Assembly: GCA_022695795.1 (NCBI GenBank)
Contig: MU404069.1
Coordinates: 1 to 64,000 of the forward strand
Reading direction: 5' to 3'
From: Biscogniauxia marginata
Taxonomy: Eukaryota > Ascomycota > Sordariomycetes > Xylariales > Xylariaceae
DNA length: 64,000 nucleotides
The notes beneath the pieces are model-generated. The model was not told the DNA's origin, did not search any database, and was given only the letters and a program-made list of their open reading frames with translations. Positions 36,701 to 48,330 of the stretch are shown here, piece by piece. Position 1 is the first letter of the stretch, and every line of letters begins with the position of its first letter. Position numbers and translations under genes: made by a program.

Positions 36701-37464
36701 ATCATAGCGTCTAGGTGGCGTCGATCTATAATCGTCCCTACCCCTATCTATTCGCTACTCCCTATTAAATGAGATCAGATTTCAACTCCTACCAGAGCCA
36801 GCCAGCTGCTGCAGAGTCTTAACCTTGAATCTTCCTACCTCCACAAACATACCACGATACGACTCGGTCACTACAACGCATTCATCAAAATTTTCCAAAC
36901 CTATATATGCCTGTCATCTTTTAATCAGTCCTGGAACCTACTGCCGGAAGGTTGTGCACAAAGCTTCCCAATCTAGACATACTCCAGACCCCTGCCTCCT
37001 TTTCAAGCAGCTCTCTAGGTACGAAAGGTGATTCAGGTGTGGCCATCTGTATGCGTTGTCATAACAAGCACCATAGTTGTGCTGTGTTAAGCAGCCCTTG
37101 CCGCCGAGGTTCTCGAATGAGAGGCCGGTTCTTCTCGCACTCGCTCTGCAAGTCTGCTCTTAGTACCGCAAGTAATTTCACGGACTCTATTGGCCCGCTC
37201 CTATTGACTCTCCACCATACTGCGCTCCCTCCTTCCGAGCCTTACAGTATTATCTTGATTTAGGCCCATCAGGAGCAGGAGCAACTGTCTAAGAGACCAG
37301 GCCCTCCCAGATAGTCAACCACCTTCCATCGCCAACAGTCGGATATTCCGGCCTGTTACGAGCTAGGGCATAGTAGCGAGTTACTACTTCACTGTCCGAA
37401 ATATTGACAAAGAGTTGGATATTCCCGGATTTTCGTTTCTTCGGTGTGGGTGAAAATTCCCTTA
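30715..37464. other. gene-poor interval, right part
   Basis: About 6.7 kb without an intact gene. Small open frames occur, for example 33341-33688 (+) and 35471-35680 (+), but none carries a known motif. (CTT)n-like tracts lie at about 32425-32460 and (GAA)n-like tracts at about 35045-35070. The last 200 bases are likely promoter and leader of the Zn2Cys6 regulator. Confidence 0.45.
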
Positions 37465-39009
37465 ATGGCTATCGGTATCCAGCATCCTCAGCAGTACGAA
37501 CCGGCCGCCTGGGGTCTAAAACACTCCATCACGTATACTTTGGAATATTCGGGCCTCATAATAGATACGATGTCCTATCAGTATCCAACTCTGCCACAAA
37601 GCGGTGAAGTACCGCATTCCGGTTATATATCCAGGTTCCCAGCACCGACAACTTCGTCCATAGAGGTAAGAGTTATCCAGCAAATCCATCTAGCACTACC
37701 ATTACCGACACCCTCCTTTCACCTCGTGGATACAAACCCTGTATTATTCGTTATACCCCACGTAGCGATGGGTGTCGTTATCTGGGACAGCAAGATTGAA
37801 AAGATCCTTCTTGACTCCTAACATGCTATCATAGGGGACGAACGATGCCGCCCACAAGTCAGTCGGTCACAGCGGTGATAAGAAGCGCAACAAACTCGGT
37901 TACCACCGAGCATCTATAGCTTGTGGTAAGTTACCAAATAGATTTGGAGACGAAACAGTATTGCGAACGAATCTATGCTGGTACTAAATCCACCTGTGAA
38001 GTAAACTGTCGAAATAGGAAGATCAGGTGCATTGCGCCCGATAAGAGAGACGCCCAAGGGCAATGTAAAAGCTGCCAGCACCTCAAGAGGGAATGTATCT
38101 ACGAGAACATAGATCAAAAGCCATCGTCAGCGCCGGGCCAGAAGCAAGGATCAGTACGCCCATCCGCAGGAGTCAGCCTCGAATCAGTGTCGTTATCACC
38201 GACAACAAGACACCGTCATCCAGCAGAAATGGTTTCACATCAATCATACCAACAGCTGCCGACTACATCACCAGTCCATAGTATAGGACTACCCCTAGCC
38301 AAACAGGAATCTTACTCAGAAGATCCTAGAAGTACGTGTGGCTCGCCATTCCTTTGATCGCGGAATAAATGCTAAACACCCTTTAGTCCAAACAAATTCG
38401 CTCGGTGCTAGAACCTTCGGTTATGGCCAAGGAATGACTAACTGGATATTAGCAGAGACCAACTCAAGCTCGACGAAGATAGCAGGAGACATCAACATGC
38501 CGTTAAGAAACTACCCCCACGAATCGCCAGTCACCACTGGCTTCTCTCCCTACTCCCCTCAACCACTACAAACCTCGGCTATGTGGCCCTCGGGTCCTCC
38601 TAGATCGACAGAAATAGGTGCCGAGGCAACTTCCCGCCCCGACGACACGTGGTCTTCATACCCGCCGCCAGCGAGATTAACCTCCTACGGCAATGAACCT
38701 CCTAGCCAATATCTCCCGTCAGCCAGGTCCTACGACAGAAGGACTCCGGTGGCCTCAGATATGTATCAGTATTCCCACACCACAACAAGCATGGAGGGCA
38801 TGCCGCATCCGGGCACACCCATCGATCCCGGGGTATCACTTCCATCCGAGGTGGTACCAACATCGACGTATAGCACGTGGCAGCAGCCATACCAATACTC
38901 CAAAGGTAACGAGAGTTATGGATTATGGTACGGAGAGCAGCAACACAGCTCGTCGAGCGCCGAACATCCTCCGCCAGAAACTGGGGGCTTGTACTATGGT
39001 GGAAGATGA
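37465..39009 (+). CDS. Zn2Cys6 fungal transcription factor
   Basis: Four exons, 37465-37665, 37835-37925, 38002-38331 and 38387-39009, give 414 aa. The zinc cluster is split by intron 2. C97 ends exon 2, and exon 3 begins VNC, giving C97-x2-C100-x6-C107-x11-C119-x2-C122-x6-C129 with a basic region (CRNRKIRC). This is the Gal4-type binuclear cluster that binds DNA as a nuclear regulator. The rest is Ser/Pro/Tyr/Gln-rich and looks like a disordered activation region. No fungal-specific middle homology domain is evident, so this is a short regulator. Upstream of the cluster, KKRNKLGYHRASIAC is basic. All introns have plausible CTAAC/CTAAA branches. The target genes are unknown. Confidence 0.88.
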
Positions 39010-41233
39010 GCCGGAGGCCTAAGAGAAATTCGAAACGAGGTTCTTCGGAGAGATAGAAAACGATACTACTCTAGCTTCACCATCGCGAACTACCCAATTC
39101 ACCTTTGGCTCTCACATCACATCTTTTTTCCCTATCTTAACTTGGTTTACCCCTTTTACTTTCCATCCACCAATCCCCACACAGAAGAGAGCACAGAGGC
39201 GAGAACAAATCGAGAGGTTCTCTCCATATTTATTGCCATCTCTGTTTATTTGGAAGCCATACTAAGCTTCGGAAAGTTGTTCCATAAGAAAATAAGAGCG
39301 TGGAATTGTACAGTCAGTTCGATGAGCCGGGAGGCGGACCGAAAAGGGGTTGGTGCATGAAGAAGACTCAAGGATTTGCGACATACCGCATATCGCAATT
39401 GCCAACAACCATCACAAATGCCACACACATATACACACATGGACCAAAATGAAAACCCAAGCGAAGGAAAGAAAGGAAAAATATTATATCATTCGATTCA
39501 ACTTTCCTTTTGCTGGCGCTAGGATTGAAACTCGAGGTTGTGGATGGAGACGAGGAGGGGGTTTGGTTCTCCTCACTTGTTGTCGAGGGCGACGACACAC
39601 TTCTCTATCTTGCGCCTTGCTAGTTCTCCTCAGTCAACTCGAAAGAGGGCTTATAATCAGTCGGCGATGCAGGGAGACTGCACGAGTAGGAACTGTTCTT
39701 GTTGCTGAAGTTAGGTCTCGATCATCGCCCTTCTTCTGCTTCTCCGGGAAAACAACAACTAGGTAATTTGTCACTCGATCGCATGCATCGCAGACAGGTG
39801 AGGGATGATGGACCTATGAGACTGGATCCAATATGTGCCTGTTATTAGTAAGTAAAGGGAGGCAACTATATGTGGTGGGTTAGGTAGTCCTCTGGTCCAA
39901 CCCGGGCCGGCTTCGGTCTGGGCAGGCATCCAGAAACGAAAGAACGCATGGGCGCCGATGCGAACGTAGAAGACGGATGGGACCACTTCATAAATACTCC
40001 CCCAGGTCTTCGAAAAACGCCCACCCCTCCCAATGTGCCACACTCCTGCTGCAGGTTATCATCAGCTACCACCATCATGATCACCACGAACGCGCCACCA
40101 GGTATCGGGAAGAGGCACATTTGCATCTGACGTATAGCCTTAGGCAATCTTTTTCAGACGGCCTATATTCCGTCCTGCCGTTTCACTCTCTTCATCCTGG
40201 GCTTTCATTGGCTTCTCCTGTCTCTCCCGTGCCGCGCTCCACGCTGCCGCCTGACACGGGAAAGGCAAGCGGGGAGCGGCATGTGTGGACACGGCACGGC
40301 ACGATTCAAAGACTGAAACTTGCGCCGCTCCTTAGGGAGGTTACAACTAGATCTAGGTACTTTGCCTGTTGGTCTCCTTAATTCACTCTTTCCTAAGTCT
40401 ACGTATCTACCTTTCAGATTGTCAATCCGTCCTTTGTCTTTCCCCCTTTTCATTCCTCGTCGCTTTTCTACATTGTCTATGCATGAGATATCGGATATTG
40501 GGAGGGAAAAGGAAGAAAGGGGTTTATTATTGGAGGTTATCACTAGATTCGGATCTACATCTACTATATCATGGAGGAAAGGTTACAAAAAGGTGCATAG
40601 AAAATGTGCATAGAAAGCGTGCCAGGGAAGCGTTTTACTTTCCGCTTGGTCATCTCCTATATGGATTCTGGGATCGTTAATGGGTCGATAGCAGTTCAGA
40701 TCCCCCTTTTCCCGCGTGCGAACTTTGCTTTATACAAAGGCCAAAAAACTGTTGTATTCTTTGATTTTGATTTAATGCGTGTAGGCCTTGACTAGACTTG
40801 TTTGCTATGTGCCGATTTCTTGTCTCGCTTCGACTGTTAAATCGTAATATTGTGTATGCGTTCGGCTTTAATTGTATTCGCTGGTAAAATAGCTACCCAC
40901 ACCTACGGATCTGGACCTTCATGCTCCTAATCGATCTGCCGCGTGCTAAATAACAGCCCTTCGTCCGACCCAACGCTTATTCACCTTATCAACCGTATAC
41001 CCGTCATCCAAGCTTCAACAACAAGTCTCCAAATTACCTTACGGCTCTTAGTACGCCCATGGTGGCAATTAGGCTATAGGTACCTAATTATTTTCCAAAA
41101 AAAAAAATTTTTATTCTATCTTCAGCACCATCATGAACCTTCAATAATGGATAGTCCTTCGTAGATCTCATAGTGCATGTCAGACCTGCCTCGCCAGAGT
41201 CATATATCGTTCATTCATAATAGACTCCCGTCT
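39010..41233. other. intergenic region, no gene supported
   Basis: The first part is 3' UTR of the regulator gene. Overlapping open frames of about 90 codons on the minus strand (39771-40147) include a hydrophobic stretch but no recognisable motif, and I could not build a spliced gene from them. The rest looks non-coding. Confidence 0.4.
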
Positions 41234-41567
41234 CTATGTCTCCAATCGCCAGGTCAAGAAAATGAGGCCCACGTATGCCCCGACACTCAAAGTGGTGAGG
41301 AGAATTACACTACTCCCACTTGTCCGGAACTTTCTCCTGATCTCTCCATCCTGATCCGTGGTAGTAAAGAACTGCCGGTTTCCCTGATACCGGCGGTAGA
41401 TCGCACAGAGCAGGACGGCGGCGCCGTAGACGGCAAATAGCGCGCCGATGGCGTAGAATTCGGACGTAAATATCTTGAGGATGATCAGGGCAAAGCTAAA
41501 TTGAGATAAGGCTGTTCTCATATAGGCCCCTTCGAAGGTTCGCTGCGCCGCCCGTATTTCCACGAGT
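41234..41567 (-). CDS. DUF202-like membrane protein, last exon (gene possibly broken upstream)
   Basis: The exon begins after a CAG acceptor with a CTAAC branch and reads LVEIRAAQRTFEGAYMRTAL, then a hydrophobic span, YAIGALFAVYGAAVLLCAIY, a charged loop, and a third span near the end (SSVILLTTLSVGAYVGLIFL). The RTF...RTAL motif plus three membrane spans is the DUF202 pattern. No ATG gives this frame. The upstream exon should end at GTATGT near 41755. There, a plausible N-terminal part (QKIAFICDYIALARW) lies one frame off from the tail that joins this exon (LTTQE). Either a one-base frameshift has broken the gene or the upstream structure is different. The function of the family is poorly defined. 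Confidence 0.6.
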
Positions 41568-44500
41568 CTGGGTGGAGTTAGGATCAGAAGTTAGTATGCA
41601 TAAACACATTATCCGAGCATATTCAATATATATAGGTATATGTCAAGGATAATATAAAGGGCTCTGTAAAATTTCTGCCCCACTCCACTTGGAGTTACAT
41701 GACTCTAGAGATACGATGCGTGGGCATACATGACCGACATACTCTTGAGTTGTCAGCACCACCGAGCGAGCGCGATGTAATCGCAGATGAAGGCGATCTT
41801 CTGGGTTCGGCTAGAGGTTTAGGAAATACCAATTAGTGACTGGCTTGGCTATTGAAATACTATGGTATAGTGGACAGATGATGGTAACAGTATGCACTGG
41901 AGAACACATTGCGGCGCGAAGATAGCGGCAGAACAGACAATGACCCTCGTTTTCCAGAGAGGCTTAGGATAAGCAGTAGGACCAACCTGAAACATAGTTT
42001 CTATTTGTACCTAACAAGGGGTCTACATGTGGCGCTGGTTTCACTGGAGGCTGAGAGGCTGTGTGTGTATGTATATGTGAGCCTTTTTTAGTTGATGTGG
42101 AAGGTATGTTTATGTTAGGTTAGATTCTCATGACACGAGGTTGATGTTGATTTAAAAAAAGAACCTTGCCTCCCGATCGGCCCCGCTACTTACTTAAGGC
42201 GCACTTCTCCATATATAGATGGTATAAGTTGGGGGTTAAGTATGTACCTACTATTTACATATTACTTACCTATATTGAAGTATCGTTATGCATACCTCGT
42301 ATCTAGTTACACTGTTTAAATTATCTCAACCGAATAATTAAGCACAGCATTAAATATCAAGAACGTGAAAATATTAAGAGAGATATAAAAAAGTAAATGA
42401 ATTGAAACTTAATTACCAGGCGCTTATTTATTAATGTTAGATACCTACGTATAAAAGTTGTGACTATTACCTGGGTAGGGAGCCTTTTGTGGGGTTAGGT
42501 ATATATATGTAAATAACCAGTATACCTTAAATATCTACCTACCTAGGTAGGTATATAAAGAGGTATGTTTCTCTAATTGACCCCGCTTGTCAACCTAGCG
42601 GACCCCTCCTTAAGCACCTTCACTTCTGCCAATTGACTTTCATCAGCCTTCCAATCTCCATCCCATTTCATACACTTCGCCGTGAACCATCAAACCCCAT
42701 ACTCGCTTTAATCCCACTTGTGCAAATCCCCTCAATAAGGTCCCCCCTATACACTACATGGTTTCTGAGGGGCGGTTTCCTTTTAGACAATTTTCATGGC
42801 AAGTCTGGTTATCGAACGCCTTCAAAACGCATGTAATGATGCAAGGTTCTGCGGCACAGCGCATTAGCGAACGGCTCAGCACACGTGAGTGCAACTACCT
42901 AGACATCCTTCGCAGTTATCTCGAGTCCTTTCTTGACCACGGGCCGGGGTCGCTGGCTGACATGCGTCGCGCCTTGCGGTAAAGAGTCCAAATCCGACCT
43001 AACTTCTCGTTACCGATGGTCCAGAAACACCAAGTTCCCTGCATCACCTACATGTAATCCTCTCTTACCTAGGTATCTACCCGTATCGACCTAAAAGGTG
43101 ATGTACATGATTAATCGACAGGCACATGGCCCGGGTCGGACTCTCATGCTCCACAGCTCGCCAACATAACCCGCACCAATGCTGTCATCATGCGTACATA
43201 TGGATTCGCCCTACTATACATAGATCCTTGACTACCTCCGAGAAGCTCGGGAGACATCTTTCCCAGTACTCAGGCTCGCTAGTTCCTGTCTGGCTTTCCA
43301 CCATTTCATCTACCGAAACGGGCTTCACCTCTCTAGCTCTGTGGCTGTGCAAGGACCTCTGCGCTACTGCAAGGTCTCAAAAGAGAGATAGGAATTGATG
43401 CTTGCATCACGGGATCTACCGTGGAAGTCAAAGCAGTCCATATCCATTGATTCGAGAAAGGCTCTAAACCACCCGGCTATTCTACTTCTGCTACTGATCC
43501 CTCGAGTCTATGAACGACAAGACAAGAGAGACTCGGCGAGCGTAAAGGATGCGGGATAATGAATGTTTCCGAATAGCCGCCACTCGACCTGCTGACTTTC
43601 GATCTAATTACTAGAAAGGGCTGGTTGTCTTCAGCTCGTGTGACCGACAGCACCGTCAACGTGCCAGCCGTCCAATAGAAACGTTGAGATATCAACCGGT
43701 TAAGACAGAATTCGGTTCCATTTTCAGCATGGCCTGCCTTGCGTCTTTTTGTATCACGACATGAAGCAGGTTCTATCGGTCCCGTTCGGCTTGCGATGTC
43801 CTACTCGCCCAGCTGGCGGAGCGATGTTCATATACATTCTCGCAATTCAGCACGTAGTCGGGTCTAGTCATCGGTAAGGTGGAGTACTGCCACCGGGGGC
43901 GCCATTTTTGTGCAAGTGTCTGTGACTCCGGATTGCCTTGCGGTCGAGCTCGTAGAGGCTCACAAGTGGGGACTCCTGAGATGCCTGGGGCTGAGCGCAT
44001 AGGAAAAGGAAACGAGAGAATGCCTAACCACCCCTGCCTCCGCGGCTTGGAAACGCCTTACTGGCTAGACCGTGACAAAATGGTAGGCAAATGCTAGCCG
44101 CCCACCCAATAGATGGAGAAATCCAAGCAGCTTACAGTGTCAGGCTAGGTAGTGCGCGAACCTGTGTACCCCCATCCAAATTCGCCCAGTTGAAGAGTTC
44201 CGTCTGCCTTTCTCTCTGGGGATACTCGTCAAGCCTCCTCTTCTCGGCCTCTCTCTACATCCCACCACCCCTCACCGGCCAGAGCTTTTTCGTTAGGCGT
44301 TCAGCCTGCTGCTGCTTCTATTCCTTGCAACTTGCACGGCCTCAGTGCGATCCATTGACACGAGGATCTGATCTCATCGTGGCCGACGGCCTTGCGCTAC
44401 TCGCTTTTCTGGAGTGCTGTGTATTTCCACATTGAATGATGAAATCCGATCTACTCCCTCCACTTTCTCATTAAGCGCCGCCGCACTACCCTTGATTGTA

Positions 44501-44847
44501 GCGTAGCCCCATCCCCGAGCATCACGATCTTCTCCTACTTTGACCATTCCAACAAACTCTTTCCAGTGTTCAATCGTTATCGAAACTTGTCATTTCGAGA
44601 TCGCATCCGTATCGCGACAGATCATCCATCCTGAATATCATCACCCGGGAAGGTTCCGCTCTGGATCGACTAGCCCGGCTTAGATCCGACCCGTTCTCCC
44701 TACCCTAATTCCTGCTGCGCCGGTCACCTTCATCGGGAACATGATATTCCTTTGAACGGCGCTCACTAGGTGTTCTGCGGTCATAGTGCCATATAAGGTT
44801 GATATATACCTAGCGTCGACTCACACCCTCCTTTAGATATCCCAGCT
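41568..44847. other. gene-poor interval
   Basis: The left 400 bases probably hold the upstream exons of the DUF202-like gene, unresolved. The centre is AT-rich, with an 18-nt palindrome at 42536-42553 and TACCTAGGTA at 43066. A 74-codon open frame at 42758-42982 looks protein-like but has no recognisable motif. The last 400 bases are a pyrimidine-rich leader of the C2H2 gene. Confidence 0.4.
42536..42553. repeat. 18-nt perfect palindrome built on ACCTACCTAGGTAGGT
   Basis: TACCTACCTAGGTAGGTA reads the same on both strands. It contains the 10-nt palindrome TACCTAGGTA, which recurs elsewhere in intergenic sequence of this window. Confidence 0.9.
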
Positions 44848-47800
44848 ATGTCTTCACTATACACCATCTCCCCCGCGTCGCTCCACGACCTTCGTGATTA
44901 TACAGAGGACCGAATGCAACAACCCCACCATACCGACGGTCATCCCAATCACATCCACGCCGTTCCCATCACGCCGGTAGAGTCTAATTTGCTATCGCCG
45001 TACTCGTCCCACGTCCGAAGCAACTCGGCCTCGCCAACGGGCAATACGAACACTCCAGCGGATACCATTTATACCGTCGATTACTACCCGTCGAGCGACG
45101 CCTTTAGCAACAGTGACATCCCTGACGACCCGTACTTTGGAGCTGACTTTACCAACGTCGATGTCCCTGCCTTTCTGGGGGATACTGAGAGCACCCAATC
45201 GTTCACAGCCCATCAGGTTCCCGCTTTACGGGACAATGGTACCCAACATCCCACTTATCCTATGAGCCCTGATAAGACGCCATCCATACCGGCGACCTCA
45301 TCCTTCGACAAAGACCAAGGCCCTTCTACCGACTTGCAGGGTCCTTTCGTGACTGGAAATTTCTCCGTTCGGCCTCGTCCCTTAGCGAAGTCTAACCATT
45401 CTAACAATTCTGCCCCGCAGCTAACCCCAGATACAAACGGCGATAGTTGGTCGAGCGACGACGGCCTCGCGCCGACTGCCCCCGTGATGGCTTCTCAGAG
45501 CCCTCGTGTGACGGTTTCCATGTGGAACAAGGATGATGATACCCCCATACAAGGAATTGAAAGGTCCTTCACAACGGGGACGGAGGAAAGCCGCAAAACT
45601 ATGCGAGCGCCACATAGCATTGCCGGTGATCTGGCAGGTGAGCCTTCTTATGATAGCCTAGCGTCAATACCACGAAATGCGCAAGGCAGTTGGTTGCCGA
45701 ACACAGATTCTGGGCATCGCGGGCTCGCACCTGGAAACCGGCCGACTGAAGAAGTTCCGAGTCCCAACCAACTGGCGGCACGGCGCGAACGCGAGAAGAG
45801 AAATAAGGCGGTCTCTGCTTGGGTCGCTCGATCGACAAGCAATCCGAGCGATCCGCCCGAGGCCAACGTAGAAGGCTCTTATTCTAATGTTGCTAGCGCT
45901 CAACACGATGATGACAACATACCAGCTGGTGAAATCCCACTAGGGCACACAACTGAAAATAAGCACAACCCGGGTCAAACATATCTTAATCTAGATGGAC
46001 CGGGCGGGCCTATCACCCAAACTGACTTCGATATTATAAGAGGAATTCGCAACTGGGGAGATGGCCCAATGATACACGCTATCCAATCTGGTGAACCTAG
46101 TCAACCAATCACTTCGCAACTTGCTATTGAAAAGTTTAACCGACAATGTCAAGATAATGACTCTATCATTTCACATGCGGCTACTTGGGGGACGCGTAGG
46201 CGAAGCTTACCCAGCGTCGTAGACATGGATGGGGTCATTAGTGGAAACATCTTCAAGAAGCTTTCACTCAGCAACCACTCCCGCCGCCCAAGCTTCATGA
46301 AAAGGATCCCTAGCCTAGTTCGGAAGCCTAGTGCTAGCCAGCTTCTTAAGCGGAAGGGAAGCAACGCGAGTGAGATTCAACCCGAAGATCTCAATGATCA
46401 GGGGGAACGGCGTGAGTCGAAAGACAGTCTAGCACCACCAGCTCGATCATCAAGCTGGGGTATCGGGAATATCAACAAAAAACCGACGCCCAGCCTCAAC
46501 ACTGCTCTATTTGAAATGGCTACGGGCGCTGCAACCATTGGAACTTCTCACGCTCTAAGCGGCTCGATCAGTAATAAGGCTCGAAGCAGCTCGATCAACA
46601 CTACGCCGATATCTTCACCGAAAAGTCCGTTTGCGTCACTCGGCGTGCCGCCCGTTATGACTACCCGAAGGAGACCGAGGAGCAAAACTGAGCTTCCAAG
46701 GTCTTCCAATTCCGAGCCGCTCTCTCATCCAAATCTAATCGGGATGTTGAAAAAGCAAGGCGGCCCACCGGTCGCTCAATTAGCAAGGACCCACCAGGTG
46801 GTAGACCAAGACGACGAGGACGACGAAGATGAGGATGCGTTTGACGACGAGGATTTTAAAGTCGAGTCAAGCAAGGTGGACATAACCCCGACATTTGCCG
46901 GCTTCCAGGAGCATATCTTACGGCTAAACCCCAGACTTGGAAGCTCTAATGGGCAGCCAAATCCTAACAACTACCTAGTTGACCGCATCGCTCATCAGAT
47001 GGTTGTCCGCTACAAGCAGCTTCTACATGCAAAAAGCAAGCATCTGGATCTGGTAAATAGGCGGAGTTGCCCTGCTGGACCAACATGCGTCGCATCTGGC
47101 GGCTCAGCCATAATATCAGATAGACGGCTAGGTGATCGTGGTATCGATCCTCTATCTACTCACCCCGACTCCTCGGATGGCGACACCACACCCCTTGAAG
47201 GGGGTATTAGCCCAGAGAGTTTCCCGCAGGGCATCCCCATGCCTCCTACAGGATCCCTGCCGTCAGAGTTTGAATGTCAGCTGTGCTTCAGTCGTAAGAA
47301 GTTCCAGAAACCATCTGACTGGACAAAACACGTGCATGAAGATGTCCAGCCGTTTACCTGCACGTGGGAACGATGTCGAGATCCCAAAATGTTCAAGAGG
47401 AAGGCAGATTGGGTCAGACACGAGAACGAGGGCCATCGCCACCTCGAATGGTGGGAATGTGACGTCGAAGGATGTAAACATAAATGTTTCAGGAGAGACA
47501 ACTTCCTGCAACACCTCGTCCGTGAGCACAAATTTGCGGAGCCGAAGGTTAAAACCAAGGCGGCAATTAAGAAGGCCGGCGGAGTTGATCGTACATGGCA
47601 AAAGGTCGAACAGTGTCACTCCGAGACGGATAGTTCGCCGACGAGTGAACCCTGTCGATTCTGTCACAGGACATTCCCGACGTGGAAGAAATTGACGGTC
47701 CATTTGGCCAAGCACATGGAGCATATCAGTCTGCCGGTGTTGAAATTGGTCGCTGCTAAACACCTAGACGCAGACACGGTTATCAGCCCTGTTCAAGACC

Positions 47801-48330
47801 CTCCACCGCGTAGCTTTGGTATCCCACCCGCTCCTGTGATCAAGCAAGATCCCCATCAATACAGTCCCCAGGAGCCTCATATGGCTAATTCCAACCCAGG
47901 CGTCATGGACTATCACAACCCACAGAGTACCATGGGTTATCCTAACATGGCCAGTGTACCGCTACAAACTTCATATTACACCCAGTCTCAGGCAGCACAG
48001 CAATACAACGATGTATCTCATAACCCGGCGCCCGCCATGATTATACCGCAGCCTTATAGCGCCCAGCCATCGTACCCAAATATGCCTGTTACCACATCAT
48101 CCTACGACACTTCTGCAAATGCTTACATGAATGTGCCAGTCCAAGACACCGAACCCTTTCCCGCTTTCAACTCTCTTGGTATCCAGGACCCTACCGGAGG
48201 CATGGGATATGATAACCTCGGCAACCCTGTGATGCAGAACATGGAACAGTACGGCAGCAATGCAGGCTCAGTCTCGCCATTTTCCCATTCACCCCACGTC
48301 GGGCACAGCGGCACATTCTATAACCCGTAA
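44848..48330 (+). CDS. large C2H2 zinc-finger protein, probable transcription regulator
   Basis: A single uninterrupted exon of 1160 aa. Residues 1-800 are low-complexity, Ser/Pro/Asn-rich and probably disordered, with an acidic run near 651-672 (DDEDDEDEDAFDDED). The C2H2 region spans about 810-957. The first finger starts at C810 (ECQLCFSRKKF...KH), the next two have longer inserts (CTWERCRDPKMFKRK, CDVEGCKHKCFRRDNF), and a last one follows a linker (CRFCHRTFPTWKKLTVHLAKH). The C-terminal 190 residues are Gln/Pro/Tyr-rich, as in activation domains. Several KRxxSxxS-like basic stretches around residues 465-510 could be phosphorylation or nuclear-import regions. This arrangement is common in filamentous fungi. 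I cannot name an ortholog, and its targets are unknown. Confidence 0.9.
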   Translation: MSSLYTISPASLHDLRDYTEDRMQQPHHTDGHPNHIHAVPITPVESNLLSPYSSHVRSNSASPTGNTNTPADTIYTVDYYPSSDAFSNSDIPDDPYFGADFTNVDVPAFLGDTESTQSFTAHQVPALRDNGTQHPTYPMSPDKTPSIPATSSFDKDQGPSTDLQGPFVTGNFSVRPRPLAKSNHSNNSAPQLTPDTNGDSWSSDDGLAPTAPVMASQSPRVTVSMWNKDDDTPIQGIERSFTTGTEESRKTMRAPHSIAGDLAGEPSYDSLASIPRNAQGSWLPNTDSGHRGLAPGNRPTEEVPSPNQLAARREREKRNKAVSAWVARSTSNPSDPPEANVEGSYSNVASAQHDDDNIPAGEIPLGHTTENKHNPGQTYLNLDGPGGPITQTDFDIIRGIRNWGDGPMIHAIQSGEPSQPITSQLAIEKFNRQCQDNDSIISHAATWGTRRRSLPSVVDMDGVISGNIFKKLSLSNHSRRPSFMKRIPSLVRKPSASQLLKRKGSNASEIQPEDLNDQGERRESKDSLAPPARSSSWGIGNINKKPTPSLNTALFEMATGAATIGTSHALSGSISNKARSSSINTTPISSPKSPFASLGVPPVMTTRRRPRSKTELPRSSNSEPLSHPNLIGMLKKQGGPPVAQLARTHQVVDQDDEDDEDEDAFDDEDFKVESSKVDITPTFAGFQEHILRLNPRLGSSNGQPNPNNYLVDRIAHQMVVRYKQLLHAKSKHLDLVNRRSCPAGPTCVASGGSAIISDRRLGDRGIDPLSTHPDSSDGDTTPLEGGISPESFPQGIPMPPTGSLPSEFECQLCFSRKKFQKPSDWTKHVHEDVQPFTCTWERCRDPKMFKRKADWVRHENEGHRHLEWWECDVEGCKHKCFRRDNFLQHLVREHKFAEPKVKTKAAIKKAGGVDRTWQKVEQCHSETDSSPTSEPCRFCHRTFPTWKKLTVHLAKHMEHISLPVLKLVAAKHLDADTVISPVQDPPPRSFGIPPAPVIKQDPHQYSPQEPHMANSNPGVMDYHNPQSTMGYPNMASVPLQTSYYTQSQAAQQYNDVSHNPAPAMIIPQPYSAQPSYPNMPVTTSSYDTSANAYMNVPVQDTEPFPAFNSLGIQDPTGGMGYDNLGNPVMQNMEQYGSNAGSVSPFSHSPHVGHSGTFYNP

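Noticed and set aside
39771..40147. Two overlapping minus-strand frames of about 90 codons with a hydrophobic stretch
   Set aside because: I could not join them into one model, and neither matches a family I know.
42758..42982. 74-codon plus-strand frame with protein-like composition
   Set aside because: It has no motif, no supporting splice sites and nothing coding next to it; not enough to call a gene.
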